Assembly (NCBI GenBank): GCA_963843525.1
Contig: CAWJKM010000004.1
Location: 1-64,000, forward strand
Length of the DNA stretch: 64,000 nt
Direction: 5' to 3'
Source of the DNA: DATJPR01 sp963843525
GTDB taxonomy: Bacteria > Bacteroidota > Ignavibacteria > UBA10030 > UBA6906
The notes beneath the pieces were generated by a model that saw only the letters and a list, made by a program, of their open reading frames with translations, made no database searches and was not told the DNA's origin. A program made the translations under genes and the position numbers. The first letter of the stretch is position 1; the number at the start of each line of letters is the position of its first letter. Shown piece by piece: positions 27,078 to 36,403 of the stretch.

Positions 27078-27503
27078 ATGAAAACGAAATCACTGTTCTT
27101 CAATGCGACGATCGGACTTCTGACATTGTTGATTTCCGGATGTTCAACCGGCGGGATGTTCACCTCCGGTCATGTGACGGATGTCCAGCTCCAGAGGAAC
27201 AATTTCAAGATTGTGGCCCGCGATATATCGGGTGAAGCGAAGGCGGGGTACCTGATTGGCGGGTCATTTTCGATGGGGATGGCGACCAACACGTTCGCCT
27301 TCGTCCGCGTGGCAGGTTCCGGAGAGCTGTACAAAGAGGCCATGCAGGATCTCTGGAAAAACATCGAATCCGCATGCGGTCCGGTGGAAGGGAGAAAGAT
27401 CGCCCTGATTAATGTCCGCTACGATGCCGAAGCCCTCAACCTTATCGTCTACACGCAGCCGAGGATTACCATTCGCGCAGATGTGGTGGAGTTCACAGAC
27501 TGA
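27078..27503 (+). CDS. DUF6567-like lipoprotein
   Basis: This 141-residue protein has a lipobox LISGC. The body contains GGMFTSGHVTDVQLQRNNFK, a glycine-rich AGYLIGGSFSMG stretch and LINVRYDAEALNLI, then RADVVEF at the end. This matches a small conserved lipoprotein family of Bacteroidota that I recall as DUF6567; the function is not known. The ATG lies 8 nt after GAGGAGGAA. It is a single gene, followed within 20 bp by a hairpin-element copy. Confidence 0.78.
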   Translation: MKTKSLFFNATIGLLTLLISGCSTGGMFTSGHVTDVQLQRNNFKIVARDISGEAKAGYLIGGSFSMGMATNTFAFVRVAGSGELYKEAMQDLWKNIESACGPVEGRKIALINVRYDAEALNLIVYTQPRITIRADVVEFTD

Positions 27504-27509
27504 ACAATT

Positions 27510-27612
27510 CGAGAGGTGGAAAGGGTCGCCATTGGTAACAACCACACAGCTCCATCCACGAGCGGCATAAACATTCCCCTCTCGAGAGGGGAATCGAAGG
27601 GGTGTGTTACGA
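27510..27612 (+). repeat. Multi-hairpin element, 5' half
   Basis: The lead-in (GTCGCCATTGGTAACAACC), the palindrome CCCCTCTCGAGAGGGG and GAATCGAAGGGGTGTGTTA are present. The second half of the element is missing. Confidence 0.85.
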
Positions 27613-27662
27613 CTTTGATTTCATACCGATGCGCCGGAGTGTCGGAACGCGCCGACAGGATC

Positions 27663-28061
27663 TCAAGAGAACAAGTGCAGCTCTCCCGCCAACCGGATGA
27701 CCCAGAAGAGCCCCCAGGTGAGTGCGAAGAGCATTGTTGTCCGGCGTCGCACGATCGTTGTCGGCCTGAACGGGAAACTTTTTCCGGCGATCGACTCATA
27801 AGCAAAGATGAAGAGGAGGGCAAGGACCCCGACGAAGAGCACCGGTCCCATGACATGGAACCGGAAGGAATTCAGCACCTCCCCGTGGGCGAGCGCATGG
27901 AGAGAGCGCGACATTCCGCATGTCAGACAGCTGCATCCCGTGGCTTCCTTGAATGGGCAGGAGAGGATGCTCAGTTGGGCCGGGTCCACGAAAAACAGTG
28001 CGACCAGGACCGCGAGCAGTCCGCCTGCAATCACTGCCTTTGTCCCCCTCTTCATCGTCAT
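27663..28061 (-). CDS. DUF2752 membrane protein
   Basis: This 132-residue protein has three membrane segments. The family signature is CPFKEATGCSCLTCGMSRS, followed by LAHGEVLNSFRFHVMGP. DUF2752 proteins are small membrane proteins of unknown role with conserved cysteines. The start is ATG 28061 (MTMK) or 28055. It lies 7 bp after the neighbouring membrane gene on the same strand, so the two form an operon. Confidence 0.85.
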   Translation of the reverse strand: MTMKRGTKAVIAGGLLAVLVALFFVDPAQLSILSCPFKEATGCSCLTCGMSRSLHALAHGEVLNSFRFHVMGPVLFVGVLALLFIFAYESIAGKSFPFRPTTIVRRRTTMLFALTWGLFWVIRLAGELHLFS

Positions 28062-28068
28062 TCTCCGC

Positions 28069-29013
28069 TTATGGAACGTGCAATTCCCCGCCCGGGGGGA
28101 CGGGAGAAGTCACCGGGAAGATCCGATACTCGGGACCAAACTGTTCCAGGAATTCGAGGCTCAGGGCGCGGAACAGGTAGTGTACGGGAAGCAGCACCAC
28201 CGATCCGATATAGGGAATCGCCAGGATCACAAATCCCACGCAGCAGGTCATGAACCCTCCCACGATCACTGCGAACACCACGGGGATGATCAACACCAGA
28301 ACGAACAGGGCGAAGACAATAATCGGCCAGGGGTGTGAAGAGAAGAGTTCGAGGAAGCGGGACCATCCCCGGTTCACCGTGAGCCGGTGTCGATACATAA
28401 TCGGCACCACGAAACTCGTGAGGAGGAAATCGATGAAACACACGAGGAGAAGAATCCCGAAGAATCCCAGCAGCATCCAGATTGCCGGCGCCAGGAGCAA
28501 TTCGGCATCTCCCGTACGGTGATAGAGGCGCGCAAGAGACGCGAAGCTTCCGTACAGATAGAACCCCACCGTAAGAAGCGCAAGGAACCCGAAGCCCAGT
28601 CTCCAGAGGAAGAGCGAGTTGCCTTCGCGGCGGAATTCCGACCAGGGGGCGGCAACGAGGGTCCTGTCGTGAACCACATTGTCCAGGAACATGAACTTTC
28701 CCCTGGAACTCAGCCAGGTGAGTACGACGAAGAGCGTGAGAAGGAACACGGTTCCGGCGACGATCAGGATCAACCAGCCGGGGTGATCCCCGAGCCATTC
28801 AAAAGCCCGCTGAGGGAATTCCAGGAATTCATCCCAGTCGAGATTCTCGTGTCGTCGCATGCCATTCCCGCCGCCGCCGGTGAAATCGGTGAGGCCCGCG
28901 AGGAATGCGGTGAAGCCCACGACGAACCATTTCCTCAAATCGAAGGGCTGAAAGAGAGCCTTCTTCATGCGGCTCCAGGCACGGGAGAGGGGTTCAACGT
29001 ATTCAATGTTCAT
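28069..29013 (-). CDS. Multi-pass membrane protein
   Basis: This 314-residue protein begins MNIEYVEPLSRAWSRMKKALFQPFDLRKWF, a pattern seen in uncharacterised permease-like proteins next to DUF2752. About six hydrophobic segments follow: near residues 80-100, 135-155, 178-205 and a long glycine/valine-rich stretch at 225-285. No catalytic motif is visible. It is the first gene of the two-gene operon with DUF2752. Function is unknown. Confidence 0.75.
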   Translation of the reverse strand: MNIEYVEPLSRAWSRMKKALFQPFDLRKWFVVGFTAFLAGLTDFTGGGGNGMRRHENLDWDEFLEFPQRAFEWLGDHPGWLILIVAGTVFLLTLFVVLTWLSSRGKFMFLDNVVHDRTLVAAPWSEFRREGNSLFLWRLGFGFLALLTVGFYLYGSFASLARLYHRTGDAELLLAPAIWMLLGFFGILLLVCFIDFLLTSFVVPIMYRHRLTVNRGWSRFLELFSSHPWPIIVFALFVLVLIIPVVFAVIVGGFMTCCVGFVILAIPYIGSVVLLPVHYLFRALSLEFLEQFGPEYRIFPVTSPVPPGGELHVP

Positions 29014-29059
29014 AAGTCTTCCTGGTCAGTGGAACAGACGCGATCAATGAATAACGAAG

Positions 29060-29170
29060 AAAGGGACGGAGAAAGATCAATTGACAATAGTTGATGGACA
29101 ATAGTCGATAGTCAACCGGCAAAGGAATCACGACAGTTGGCACAAACGGCAACCTTCATCTTCACCCAAA
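29060..29170 (-). repeat. TGTCAAT heptamers and shared module, inverted copy
   Basis: The segment is the near reverse complement of 2336-2432: CAATTGACA/TGGACAA heptamers and the flanking CGACAGTTGGCACAAACGG stretch. The two inverted copies are 27 kb apart. Confidence 0.82.
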
Positions 29171-29206
29171 CCCAAAATCCAACCGCCTGCACCGTGCACA
29201 CCGCCG

Positions 29207-30337
29207 CTACTGCGCAATTGCCCGGGAAAAGACCTTCCAGTGTTCTTCCGTCATGGACTGCGCGGTGAAGAGGACCACTCCCTGCGCGCCGTTGGAGAGT
29301 GAAGTTTCGATCGCCAGCGGCAGCTCCTCCAGACGCAACTGGGGGACCATCAGTCCGCTGTAGAGCGGCACCCGGCCCTGAAGGGACTCGACTCCCTTTT
29401 TTGTTTGTGCGCCGATCCAGTCGATCCCTCCATCATAGAATCGATGGTACAGCATCGGCAACACGGCGTCCAGGTTCCAGACAGACCACTCCTGCCGCAC
29501 CATTTCCCAGTTTGGGAACACCGCGGCTGAAGCGATTTTCTTGTGGGCGTGGACAACCGGGATCAGCGTGTCATTCACGAGGTGCGTGATCCGGTCGTAC
29601 CGGAATTGCCTCCACTCTCCGTTCGACGGGGGATCGGTCACCGTGCGGATGTCGGTGCCGGACTGTTTCAAGAAATCGTCCCGGCACAGGTCGCAATAAC
29701 AGTAGTCGAACTGTGGCTCCTCGCGGTCCTGTGTGAGTCCGTACTTGGGCTGGAGTCTCACAGGCAGGATCACGTCGGGATAGCGGATATAGTCGAAATG
29801 GATCCCGTCCAGCGCCGGATACCCGCACAATTCTTCCACTGTCGTACGGATAAATTCGTGGACACCGGGATGCGACGGGCACATGAACCTGTACCAGGGA
29901 ACATAGGGAGTCTTGTCGAGAATGGAATCGCCGTTTCTGTCCACGCAGAACCACTCAGGGTGGCTCGTGCGCACCTGCTCGATATTGCAGGGGACAGACC
30001 ACATCCAGGAGTGGACTTCCAATCCTTCGGCCTTCGCAAGGGGGAGGATTTTTTCCAGCCACTGCTCTGCGACAGGGAGGTGTTGGCTCTGGTAGTAGGC
30101 CTGTCTGCTGTTATAAATCTCAGGGAGGACGGCGTTCAAACCGGAAGCCCGCATGAGCGCGAAGCGCCGTTTCCACTCCTCCGGGGAAGGGGAGGGGTCG
30201 GTAGAGAGCCACGCCCAGTATTTTTTCTTCTTTTCACTTGTTCCCGCAAACAGGGAAGAGACAGAGGGAACAAGTCCGCGGGCTGCAAGCGCAGCTCCGC
30301 CAAGGCCGAGTGTCCTGAGGAATTCGCGTTTGTTCAT
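29207..30337 (-). CDS. Glycoside hydrolase-like (GHL10/DUF187) protein, exported
   Basis: This 376-residue protein starts MNKREFLRTLGLGGAALAA, a signal region of the kind often found in exported enzymes (a twin-arginine motif is not complete). The body is a TIM-barrel of the GHL10 type, with GLNAVLPEIYNSRQAYY, a strand LDGIHFDYIRYPD carrying the family's key acid, and VLPMLYHRFYDGG. Two CxxC-like pairs (CYCDLC) lie in an insertion. Relatives act on bacterial or plant glycans, but the substrate is not fixed. ATG 30337 is taken because the signal sequence starts there. It opens the carbohydrate-active stretch that continues on the plus strand. Confidence 0.85.
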   Translation of the reverse strand: MNKREFLRTLGLGGAALAARGLVPSVSSLFAGTSEKKKKYWAWLSTDPSPSPEEWKRRFALMRASGLNAVLPEIYNSRQAYYQSQHLPVAEQWLEKILPLAKAEGLEVHSWMWSVPCNIEQVRTSHPEWFCVDRNGDSILDKTPYVPWYRFMCPSHPGVHEFIRTTVEELCGYPALDGIHFDYIRYPDVILPVRLQPKYGLTQDREEPQFDYCYCDLCRDDFLKQSGTDIRTVTDPPSNGEWRQFRYDRITHLVNDTLIPVVHAHKKIASAAVFPNWEMVRQEWSVWNLDAVLPMLYHRFYDGGIDWIGAQTKKGVESLQGRVPLYSGLMVPQLRLEELPLAIETSLSNGAQGVVLFTAQSMTEEHWKVFSRAIAQ

Positions 30338-30618
30338 CGTGGGGAAGAGTTCGTCTGTGCAACTGCGTGAGAAGGAAAATACAAAAAAATACCTGAACTG
30401 TCCAAGATCATGATGAAATGACACATGCCCGCCGCTGGAGTGTCGCGAAGCCCCTATTATCATTTTTGCACAGGTTTATTACATTGATAAGGTTATTCGA
30501 TCTATCCCATATCCATCTGTTCTTCCCGTCGTAATTTGGCCAATTCCAGGCGGATGCTTTGGCACCGTGTGTGCAATACCGCCTTTCTCAGTCTCTCCAA
30601 GAGGAAATACCGTCGCCA

Positions 30619-31716
30619 ATGAAACCTCTCATGATCCGAATTCTCCTCACCATGATCCCAATCGCAGGGCTCACGACTTTGGCCTCAGCAGCACATGAGG
30701 TGCCGGCCAACGATCCGAACATACAGTATTTCGGCCGATGGGATATGAGCGATTCGCTCCATCCCAGGTTCTCCTGGCCGGGTGTGTATCTCTGCACGGA
30801 GTTCAGCGGGACGAGCATCGGGATCCGGCTTGATGATCATGTAAACTATTATAACCTCTATATCGATGGCAACCTTTACCGCGTCTTCCACGGCTCGCAA
30901 CCGGGTGAAGCGACGTATATCCTTGCGCAGGGTCTGGAAAATACCCGGCACACCGTTCTCTTGAGCAGGCGCAATATCACGCTGGGCGAGAGTTATACAT
31001 TTGGCGGGTTTGTCCTGGATAGTGGTGCGACACTTCTTCCGCCTCCGCCGAAGCCCGCGCGAAAGATTGAATTCATCGGCGACTCCTTCACCGCTGCGGA
31101 AAGCGATGAAGCAACCGAGCCCCAGCTGGCGTGGGAGGCGCGCTTCCCGGTCACGAACATCGACAAGGGGTTTGCTCCACTGATCGCGAGGCATTTCCAT
31201 GCCCAGTATACCACGACCTGCCGCTCCGGAAGTGGAATGGTGTGTGACTGGCAGGGGAAGAGCGACGGATCCATTCCCATACGGTTCGACCGAACGCTCA
31301 TGGATACCAGCCAACCCAAATGGGATTTCACGCGGTGGATCCCTGACGTTGTCGTGATCTGTCTTGGCCTCAACGATCGGTCCGGTCTCAAGGACAGCAG
31401 CGGAGCGATTTCCGCCGAGAAATCTCTGCTGTTTAGAACTACGTATCATGCATTTCTCGCCACGGTCCGTTCGGTGTATCCCAACGTAAAAATCGTGGCG
31501 GTTGCCGCCTATCCGGAATGGATTCGCGAGAATGTAAAACAGGTTGTCGACGAGGAAGTGCGATCCGGCAAAACGGATATCTTCTATACGTCGTTCGATG
31601 AGTTCCCCGGCGGGTATGTTGCGAACGGGCACCCGACGGTTGCCACACACAAGAAGATGGCAGATCAAATAATCGGTGCGATGGAGTCGTTCAATTTGTT
31701 TCCCGGGGGAAAATAG
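30619..31716 (+). CDS. Carbohydrate esterase family 2-like SGNH hydrolase
   Basis: This 365-residue exported protein has a signal peptide ending about residue 25. Then comes a beta-sandwich (WPGVYLCTEFSGTSIGIRL) and an SGNH domain with S156 in FIGDSFT, GxND in CLGLND and the catalytic HP..H in NGHPTVATH. The two-domain order is that of CE2 acetylxylan or acetyl-glucomannan esterases. ATG 30619 is preferred over 30559 because it begins the signal peptide. Such enzymes remove acetyl groups from hemicellulose, fitting the GH5 and GH9 genes downstream. Confidence 0.9.
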   Translation: MKPLMIRILLTMIPIAGLTTLASAAHEVPANDPNIQYFGRWDMSDSLHPRFSWPGVYLCTEFSGTSIGIRLDDHVNYYNLYIDGNLYRVFHGSQPGEATYILAQGLENTRHTVLLSRRNITLGESYTFGGFVLDSGATLLPPPPKPARKIEFIGDSFTAAESDEATEPQLAWEARFPVTNIDKGFAPLIARHFHAQYTTTCRSGSGMVCDWQGKSDGSIPIRFDRTLMDTSQPKWDFTRWIPDVVVICLGLNDRSGLKDSSGAISAEKSLLFRTTYHAFLATVRSVYPNVKIVAVAAYPEWIRENVKQVVDEEVRSGKTDIFYTSFDEFPGGYVANGHPTVATHKKMADQIIGAMESFNLFPGGK

Positions 31717-31834
31717 GGGAGATGGCGGAACGCCCACCCTTGCTATTCCGACATTTTCACGAGAACTTGGCCTTTTAATGCATCGGTATCAGTAAGTCTA
31801 TCTTCCAAAAGCTCATGGTGGCGAAGGAGGGAAC

Positions 31835-34018
31835 ATGCGTTTTGGTTCGCGATTATCCATTGTTCTAACCCTGGCTCTCGCGGTCAGCACTGCTCAAGCG
31901 CAGCCGAACCGGGTCAAGTATAACAATCAACAACTGTTTCTGAGCGGCGCCAACCTGGCCTGGATTAATTTTGCCGGCGATATCGGCCCTGCGCCGACCG
32001 ACTTCGCGACATTCGGCAATACCCTGCTTCAAATGCATGACCATGGAGGGAATGCGGTCCGCTGGTGGCTGCACACCAACGGGGTCTCCACGCCGCAGTT
32101 CAACGACTCCGGCTTCGTGAGCGGGCCCGGCGTCAACGCAATTTCCAACCTCCGCCAGGCATTGGACATCGCGTGGCAGCGAGAGGTCGGAGTGGTCCTC
32201 TGCCTCTGGTCCTTTGACATGCTTCGCACTTCGAACAGCGCCACGGTACTGAACCGCAACCTGCTTCTGTTGACTGATACGACGTATGCGCGCGCATACA
32301 TCGATTCGGCGCTTATTCCCATGGTCGATTCGCTCAGGGGCAATCCCGCCATTATCGCGTGGGAAATCTTCAATGAACCGGAAGGCATGAGCACCCAATT
32401 CGGGTGGAGCGACGTGCAACACGTCCCCATGTCCGACATCCAACGATTCATTAACCTTTGCGCCGGAGCGATCCATCGGGAGGATTCCACTGCGTTGGTC
32501 ACAAGTGGCGCATGGAGTTTCAAGGCATTGACCGACGTTCCCGTGGCAACCGTCGGGAAGGGTGGGCCGATCCAGGTCCCTCCCACCCTGGCGGAAACGC
32601 GGGCGCAGGCGCTTCTCCTCAAGGAGAAATACAGGTCCTCTCTCACACCGGATGAAATCATCGCGCATTTGAACTATGTGGCCTCGCTGAACAACTACGA
32701 TTATTATTCTGATGCGCGATTGATCGCGGAGGGCGGAGATCCGAAGGGATATCTGGATTTCTTCTCTGTGCATTATTATTCCACCATCGACGGCACGGCG
32801 GATATTTCCCCCTTCCATCATCCGGCGAGTGTCTGGGGCCTGACCAAGCCGATCGTGGTGGCGGAATTTGCCATGCAGAATACTCTTGGCGTCGCAAAGG
32901 AAAGTTTGTTTGACACTCTCTATCAGGCGGGGTATGCCGGCGCCCTCCCCTGGTCATGGACTGACGTGAACTTCTCGTCCCAGGCGGACATGCTTGCCGG
33001 CATGCAATGGATGTGGGACCATTACCGGTCGGATGTCGATGTCAACGGCATCGGCGGCTTCTGGCCGAATGTCAGCATCACGAGCCCTCCGAACGACACC
33101 ACCTTTGCCGATAGCGTTGCCATCCCCATTGTCGCCGCAGCCTCCGACAGCGACGGGACCGTGACCTCCGTGAAATTCTACGCCGATTCCAGTCTCATCG
33201 GGGAACGAACGTCGGAACCGTTTTCCATCACCTGGTCCAATGCTGCCCAGGGACAATATGTCCTCAGCGCGGTCGCGACGGACAACCAGGGACACCAGCG
33301 AACATCCAATCTGGTCCACATCACCGTCGGGATACCTCCGATGACCCGGCTCGAAGCCGAATTAGCCACGGTGTCAGGGACCGGAATCACTGTGAAAAAC
33401 GACGTGACGGCAAGCGGGGGGAAGTATCTGGATATGGCGACATCGATTGGAACGGTGACATGGAATGTGCACAATGTCCAGGGCGCGGGGAACTATCCGA
33501 TCGCCTTCGGAGTCGAATTGCGCTATGACCATCCCAAGACGCAATATGTGAACGTCAACGGCGTCCGTACGGACACGGTCGAGTTCGATGGGACCTCGAC
33601 GAGTACCTGGATGAGCAAATCGATTAACGTCGATTTGCTTCAGGGGGACAACACGATTCAAATGGAATTGTCCTGGGGGTGGATGTATCTTGATTACCTT
33701 TCTGTTCCGACCAATGTCCTCACCTCGGTCGCCGATCGTGCAACGGGAGTCCCGGCTGTCTTCTCGCTGGAGCAGAACTACCCGAACCCGTTCAATCCGA
33801 AGACAGTAATCAGTAGTCAGTTAACAGTAGACAGTAGAATGAAACTTGCGGTGTATGATCTGCTTGGGCGGGAGGTCGCGGTGCTTGCGGATGGCCGATA
33901 CCCCGCCGGGCGATACTCGTTCACCTTCGATGCGACCCGACTGGCCAGTGGTACGTATTTCTATCGGCTTGAAGCAGGCGGGAAGACGATGGTGAAGAAG
34001 ATGATGCTGCTAAAATAG
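31835..34018 (+). CDS. GH5-like glycoside hydrolase with Ig, CBM35-like and T9SS domains
   Basis: This 727-residue secreted enzyme has a signal peptide to about residue 22. The GH5-type TIM barrel carries acid/base E181 in FNEPEG and nucleophile E344 in VAEFAMQ. A bacterial Ig-like domain (about 410-495), a CBM35-like module starting RLEAELATVSG and a T9SS sorting domain follow. The sorting domain contains five in-frame ACAGTAG heptamers (33803-33837), read as TVISSQLTVDSR, and still forms a full-length tail. A mannanase or cellulase activity is likely; which one is not decided. GGAGGGAA precedes the ATG. Confidence 0.9.
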   Translation: MRFGSRLSIVLTLALAVSTAQAQPNRVKYNNQQLFLSGANLAWINFAGDIGPAPTDFATFGNTLLQMHDHGGNAVRWWLHTNGVSTPQFNDSGFVSGPGVNAISNLRQALDIAWQREVGVVLCLWSFDMLRTSNSATVLNRNLLLLTDTTYARAYIDSALIPMVDSLRGNPAIIAWEIFNEPEGMSTQFGWSDVQHVPMSDIQRFINLCAGAIHREDSTALVTSGAWSFKALTDVPVATVGKGGPIQVPPTLAETRAQALLLKEKYRSSLTPDEIIAHLNYVASLNNYDYYSDARLIAEGGDPKGYLDFFSVHYYSTIDGTADISPFHHPASVWGLTKPIVVAEFAMQNTLGVAKESLFDTLYQAGYAGALPWSWTDVNFSSQADMLAGMQWMWDHYRSDVDVNGIGGFWPNVSITSPPNDTTFADSVAIPIVAAASDSDGTVTSVKFYADSSLIGERTSEPFSITWSNAAQGQYVLSAVATDNQGHQRTSNLVHITVGIPPMTRLEAELATVSGTGITVKNDVTASGGKYLDMATSIGTVTWNVHNVQGAGNYPIAFGVELRYDHPKTQYVNVNGVRTDTVEFDGTSTSTWMSKSINVDLLQGDNTIQMELSWGWMYLDYLSVPTNVLTSVADRATGVPAVFSLEQNYPNPFNPKTVISSQLTVDSRMKLAVYDLLGREVAVLADGRYPAGRYSFTFDATRLASGTYFYRLEAGGKTMVKKMMLLK
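33803..33837 (+). repeat. Five heptamers inside the GH5 sorting domain
   Basis: ACAGTAA, TCAGTAG, TCAGTTA and two ACAGTAG units, 35 nt, translated in frame. The same five units in the same order occur in the GH9 gene at 35997-36031. Confidence 0.9.
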
Positions 34019-34120
34019 CTGACAGTAGACAGTGGACAGTTGACAGTGGGTTGGAGCAAGCTTCCTAGTCTCCAAATCCCCAAGTCTCAAAGTCCCCAAG
34101 TCCCAAAGTCCCGCAAAGGC
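34019..34120. repeat. ACAGTAG heptamers and CCCCAAGT octamers
   Basis: CTGACAGTAGACAGTGGACA begins right at the GH5 stop (to about 34050). CCCCAAGT/CTCAAAGT octamers fill about 34070-34115. Confidence 0.88.
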
Positions 34121-34199
34121 CGGCGCTTTTGCAGTGCTCGCCCTGCTTTGTCTCATTGCCTGCGTCTTCCGTGGGCCGTCTGTGAGATGGACATCAACT

Positions 34200-36212
34200 A
34201 TGAAGAAGATTTCTGTAATTCTATTCAGCGGGCTGGCCCTGGCCTTCGCTCTCCCGGAGGCCGTTGCACAGAACGTACTGGCGAATCAGGTCGGGTATCT
34301 CCCCGATCATGTGAAATATGTGTATTTCACCTCGACGGCTGACAGTTTCTCTGTGATCGACAGAACCGACGGATCGGTGCAATTCAAGGGGCCGATCGTG
34401 ATGACTGCCGCGAAAGATCCTGCCACCGGACTGCAAACATCGCGAGGCGACTTTTCGGCGTTCACCCGGGAAGGGACGTATCACATATCAACCTCCTCAG
34501 GGGATACGTCAGTCACCTTCCGCGTTGCGAACGACGTTTACGAGGATCTGTACCGAAAATCCATGAAGGGATTTTATTTCCAGCGTTGTGGGACCGCGCT
34601 GCTCGCAGCGAATGCAGGTGTGTACGCACGGACAATCTGCCATACAAACGATGCCGTGTTCCACTCGTCGGCAGGAACGGTCGGCTCGGCAGTCACGACC
34701 GGTGGATGGCACGATGCGGGCGACTATGGAAAGTATGTCGTGAACGCAGGAATATCCGTTGGCACTCTCCTGCTCGCATACGAAATGTTTCCGGCGAAGT
34801 TCCGTTACGACGATCTGAATATCCCCGAGAGCGGCAACGGGGTCCCGGATCTTCTCGATGAGGTCCGTTTTGAATTGCAGTGGTTGCTGGAAATGCAGGA
34901 GCCGGGCGATGGGGGAGTGTACTTCAAGGTCACGACTGCGAATTTCGACGCGTTCGAAATGCCCAGCAAGGATCTGGCGACGCGGTACATTTACGAGAGA
35001 TCGTCCACCGCCACAGGCGACTTTGCCGCGGTGATGGCGCAGGCGGCGCGCATCTATCGACCCTATGACAGTGCCTTCGCTGCGACCTGTCTGGACGCGG
35101 CGCGGCTCGCCTGGTATTTTCTCCAGATGTACCCGACAATCGTTCCTTACAATAACGGCGCCGGGTTCCTTAATCCTCAGGGGACATCGACAGGAGAATA
35201 CGGCGACGCGAACGATTCCGACGAACGGCTCTGGGCTGCGGCGGAACTCTTCGAAACGACCGGCGAGGCCTCGTTCAACACCTATTTCAAGAATCATTAT
35301 GCCGATCGCGGCATCTTCACCTCTACAATGGGATGGCCGAATGTCGGTCCGATGGCACAGATTGCGTATCTGATCGGAAGCCAGCCTGCGAGCAGTTCGA
35401 CGATTGTATCGCAATTGCAGACAGGTCTGAATACCTATTGTGCGAGCCTGGTAAACAGAGCTGCCGCGGACGGACTGAATGTCTCGTTGGCGACCGGGGA
35501 TTATGGCTGGGGAAGTAACAGCGGCGCCCTCAACAATGCGGTGTTGCTTATCGTCGGCTCTACCACCGCCGGAAACCAGGGATTCTTGAATGCTGCGCTC
35601 GAACAATTGAACTACATTCTTGGATGCAATGGTCTGAACAGAACGTTTGTGACGGGCGTGGGGACGGTCTCCCCGATGAATCCGCATCATCGACCTTCCT
35701 ATTCCGACGGCGTGATTCCCCCGATTCCGGGATTGCTGGCGGGTGGGCCGGACAGGTATCTGGACGACGCAGTTCTCAAGGCCGCGTTCACCAGCGCGAC
35801 CCCGCCAGCCCTTTGCTATCTCGATAACTGGCAAAGCTACGCTTCGAATGAGATTGCGATTAACTGGAATGCGCCATTGGTGTTTGTGGCGGGATTTTTC
35901 AATCAATCGCCCGCGACATCCGTCAATACCCTTCGACAGGAAGTCCCGCACCGATTCTCGCTCAATCAGAACTACCCGAACCCGTTTAATCCGAAGACAG
36001 TAATCAGTAGTCAGTTAACAGTAGACAGTAGGGTGAAACTTGCGGTGTATGATCTGCTTGGGCGGGAGGTGGCGGTGCTGGCAAATGGCAGGTATCCGGC
36101 GGGAACGTACTCGTTCACATTTGACGGGAATGGGCTGGCTAGCGGAGTGTATTTCTATCGCCTCATCGCCGGTGAGAACGCAGTAACGCGCAAGATGGTG
36201 CTTCAAAAATAA
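34200..36212 (+). CDS. GH9 endoglucanase with T9SS sorting domain
   Basis: This 670-residue secreted cellulase has a signal peptide ending at AVAQ, an N-terminal Ig-like domain (NQVGYLPDHVKYV) and a GH9 (alpha/alpha)6 barrel. Visible motifs are GGWHDAGDYGKYV with D172 and D175 as catalytic base candidates, DANDSDERLWAAAEL, MNPHHRPS and E551 in SNEIAINWNAPL as the proton donor. The tail is a T9SS domain containing the same five-heptamer block as GH5 (35997-36031), in frame and complete to KMVLQK. It probably cleaves beta-1,4-glucan at or outside the cell surface. ATG 34200 begins the signal peptide. Confidence 0.94.
   Translation: MKKISVILFSGLALAFALPEAVAQNVLANQVGYLPDHVKYVYFTSTADSFSVIDRTDGSVQFKGPIVMTAAKDPATGLQTSRGDFSAFTREGTYHISTSSGDTSVTFRVANDVYEDLYRKSMKGFYFQRCGTALLAANAGVYARTICHTNDAVFHSSAGTVGSAVTTGGWHDAGDYGKYVVNAGISVGTLLLAYEMFPAKFRYDDLNIPESGNGVPDLLDEVRFELQWLLEMQEPGDGGVYFKVTTANFDAFEMPSKDLATRYIYERSSTATGDFAAVMAQAARIYRPYDSAFAATCLDAARLAWYFLQMYPTIVPYNNGAGFLNPQGTSTGEYGDANDSDERLWAAAELFETTGEASFNTYFKNHYADRGIFTSTMGWPNVGPMAQIAYLIGSQPASSSTIVSQLQTGLNTYCASLVNRAAADGLNVSLATGDYGWGSNSGALNNAVLLIVGSTTAGNQGFLNAALEQLNYILGCNGLNRTFVTGVGTVSPMNPHHRPSYSDGVIPPIPGLLAGGPDRYLDDAVLKAAFTSATPPALCYLDNWQSYASNEIAINWNAPLVFVAGFFNQSPATSVNTLRQEVPHRFSLNQNYPNPFNPKTVISSQLTVDSRVKLAVYDLLGREVAVLANGRYPAGTYSFTFDGNGLASGVYFYRLIAGENAVTRKMVLQK
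35997..36031 (+). repeat. Five heptamers inside the GH9 sorting domain
   Basis: Identical to the block in the GH5 gene and translated in frame. It joins NPFNPK to VKLAVYDLLG. Confidence 0.9.
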
Positions 36213-36385
36213 GGGGACAGGGAACAGGGGACAGGGAACAGAAAGGAGCGGCAAAAGGAGTAAGAAGAAGGAAGAATGAAGTAAGAAGAAAGCCGGAATG
36301 GCAGCGTATCCCCCCTTCTCCCTTTCCCCCCTTCCCCCTTTCTCCCCGTCTCCAAGTCCCCAAGTCCCACAGTCCCACATCCCCT
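36213..36385. repeat. ACAGGGG heptamers, GTAAGAAG units and octamers
   Basis: ACAGGGA/ACAGGGG heptamers start at the GH9 stop (36213-36245). AAGTAAGAAG-like units (36255-36290), a CCCCTTCC tract and CCCCAAGT octamers (36345-36380) follow. Confidence 0.85.
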
Positions 36386-36403
36386 CCACATCGAGGAATA
36401 TCC

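Noticed and set aside
34509..35951. 480-residue minus-strand open frame inside the GH9 gene
   Set aside because: The plus strand is an unmistakable GH9 enzyme with all motifs; the antisense frame has no domain.
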